64,000 bases of DNA, taken from UBA4582 sp047630175 (GTDB lineage Bacteria > Pseudomonadota > Gammaproteobacteria > Pseudomonadales > Azotimanducaceae). Of this stretch, positions 62,658 through 64,000 are shown piece by piece. The notes below the pieces were generated by a model that did no database searches, was not told the DNA's origin, and saw only the letters and a program-made list of their open reading frames with translations. Position 1 is the first letter of the stretch. The number at the start of each line of letters is the position of its first letter. The stretch covers positions 62,001-126,000 of the forward strand of contig JBLHVI010000001.1 in assembly GCA_047630175.1 (NCBI GenBank). The letters are read 5' to 3'. A program made the position numbers and the translations under genes.

Positions 62658-63746
62658 TTAGGTCGCTTTGCGCGCAAACATCTTCAGGCCATGAATTCCA
62701 CCGTTGGGATAATGCATATACAGAATGTGTGACACAGCACTTAAGCACTCAACCTCAGTAAAGCGATGGTAGGTATCCGCGAATAATGCGCCAAACGTAA
62801 GCAGTGGTTGCCAGGGGCTATCATCAGGTTGATGCAGCGCAATGCTAAATTGCCGGGTCTGACTGGCGGGCTCTAACAGGAATTGCTCGTTAAGCATGTA
62901 GTCTTGAAAGTTATCGGGAATCACCAAGGTGCCATCATCGAAGCGTATCGACCAGCGTGGCCGCTGGGCAAAGTTGGTATCAAGGTCGGCGCCGTCATTG
63001 GCTATCAGTCCAAACGCATGGCAGCTCAAAGGCGGGTTGAGTCGGTGTAAGTAGGTGTCGACGACAATTTCGTCAATGACCTGAGGCTCGGCTAACGTGA
63101 ACATGGCTTGCTCCCCAAAGCCTGTTCTCGCTGACTCCCAACCGTACATATGATCAACGTGACGATTACCCATCACGGCATCTAATGGCTTACCGTAATG
63201 GTCATTGGAGATGTGCGATATGCGGGCTGTTTCCAGTAGATTGATGCGGGTTGGTTGACCAACGTGTAGTTCACCAAAGAAGTTAATACGAGAAATCCCC
63301 CCTTCGTGGTAACAGCGCACTTGGCATTCGGTCGCCTCGGTCACATCGACATCAAAGCTGTGGTTTTGATCAGGCGCGAGCTTCACGCGCTCAAGCACCG
63401 TTGTCCATAGCTGGCCATCATATAAATCAACGCTAATGCAGGGCACCTGATTGCCCGTAAACCAGCGTGTGCTGACGGTAATGTTAGAAATTTTTGCAGG
63501 CGTGTTAAAGCCGATAGTTAACGTGTCATGCGCATCATGGTCGAATGTAAAGCCCTGGCCCTCGGCATCTATTGTTGTGGCTTTATGACGCCTGCTTTCA
63601 AAACCCCAGAAACGCGCACCCATATGGGTAAATGTCCCTTTGCGATCCTCGGGTTCGTTGGCGCGCAGCACCTCGTGGGGATTAGTGAAAGACGAATCCG
63701 TATAGCTGATCAGAAATGCGGGAATGGGTGCGCTCATTGTCGCCAT
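62658..63746 (-). CDS. alc: Allantoicase
   Basis: Alc hydrolyses allantoate to ureidoglycolate and urea. The two tandem allantoicase repeats are visible: the first around GARFWGFESRRHKATTIDAEG and STRWFTGNQVPCISVDLY, the second around HVDHMYGWESARTGFGEQAMF and DEIVVDTYLHRLNPPLSCH. 362 residues is normal. It faces the deaminase gene across 18 bases and directly follows allA, with which it forms an operon. Confidence 0.93.
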   Translation of the reverse strand: MATMSAPIPAFLISYTDSSFTNPHEVLRANEPEDRKGTFTHMGARFWGFESRRHKATTIDAEGQGFTFDHDAHDTLTIGFNTPAKISNITVSTRWFTGNQVPCISVDLYDGQLWTTVLERVKLAPDQNHSFDVDVTEATECQVRCYHEGGISRINFFGELHVGQPTRINLLETARISHISNDHYGKPLDAVMGNRHVDHMYGWESARTGFGEQAMFTLAEPQVIDEIVVDTYLHRLNPPLSCHAFGLIANDGADLDTNFAQRPRWSIRFDDGTLVIPDNFQDYMLNEQFLLEPASQTRQFSIALHQPDDSPWQPLLTFGALFADTYHRFTEVECLSAVSHILYMHYPNGGIHGLKMFARKAT

Positions 63747-64000
63747 TTAATTCTGCCGCTCGAGTGATACTAAAATCGGTTGCGAGAAATCAACTTCATC
63801 GCAGTTGTCGTCGTTTGTCGTCGCAGTGACAATACGATCCACGACAAGAAAGTCTGAGACGCTGTTTAAGGCAAGGCTATAGTGATGCCAGGTGCCCGGG
63901 TGATAATTGACGCCCTGTCCCGGTTGGGCGATGAACGCGCATATGCGCAGCGGATTGAATTCACCCTTGGGGGCGACAATCACTAAGTACGGCTGCTTAC
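63747..64000 (-). CDS. allA: Ureidoglycolate lyase, C-terminal part (5' end outside window)
   Basis: AllA splits ureidoglycolate into glyoxylate and urea. The frame stays open to the right edge, with KQPYLVIVAPKGEF, LRICAFIAQPGQGVNYHPGTWHHYSLAL and DFLVVDRI, matching the cupin core and the HPGTWHH metal motif. The N-terminus lies beyond base 64000. It abuts alc with no gap. The urea made here and by Alc feeds the urease encoded about 30 kb away. Confidence 0.9.
   Translation of the reverse strand, partial: KQPYLVIVAPKGEFNPLRICAFIAQPGQGVNYHPGTWHHYSLALNSVSDFLVVDRIVTATTNDDNCDEVDFSQPILVSLERQN

Overview
The window reads as chromosomal DNA of a free-living, probably marine gammaproteobacterium. 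The order thiL-pgpA-ribA next to xseB-ispA-dxs, the PomAB motor pair, the Entner-Doudoroff genes and the TonB receptors fit a relative of the SAR92/OM60/Cellvibrionales groups. That placement is inference from gene content. I saw no rRNA, tRNA, CRISPR array, insertion sequence or phage gene.

Region 1 (1-8.3 kb) is core housekeeping: the 3' end of thiL, pgpA, a periplasmic retropepsin-like protease and ribA on the plus strand. They face the minus-strand isoprenoid operon xseB-ispA-dxs, which is followed by pomA-pomB and a PilZ protein. Region 2 (8.4-22.9 kb) is mixed: cytochrome c' converging on a cytochrome b561 that overlaps a full-length lacZ, then a receiver-only response regulator, a Nudix hydrolase, an esterase, a degenerate GGDEF protein, two GST-like proteins, DoxX, DUF547, two PLP enzymes and an MgtC-like protein. 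Region 3 (23-29.1 kb) holds pgl-edd-eda and zwf. Zwf is unusual because it carries a complete cyclic-nucleotide-binding domain at its C-terminus.

Region 4 (29.2-64 kb) is a nearly uninterrupted purine and urea nitrogen-scavenging island. It starts with a complete urease operon (ureDABCEFG). A secreted metallophosphoesterase, a phosphoribosyltransferase and ppnN coupled to a secreted NUP-family protein follow, then a RutR-like TetR regulator divergent from xdhABC-uraD-uraH-guaD-puuD. Beyond these lie a Fur-box-controlled TonB receptor, a GGDEF/EAL protein, an NCS2 purine permease, puuE, a secreted adenosine deaminase, a second TonB receptor with an EF-hand loop, a second NUP-family lipoprotein, a probable adenine deaminase, alc and the start of allA.

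Read as a pathway, purine nucleosides could be captured at the outer membrane and deaminated or cleaved in the periplasm. The bases would be imported by NCS2 and oxidised to urate (GuaD, adenine deaminase, Xdh), then taken to allantoin (PuuD, UraH, UraD), allantoate (PuuE), ureidoglycolate (Alc), and glyoxylate plus urea (AllA). Urease would release the last nitrogen. The points most worth a second look are the outer-membrane/periplasmic nucleoside module, the Zwf-CNB fusion, and an 8-bp tandem repeat ending 6 bp before the xdhA start next to a RutR-like operator.
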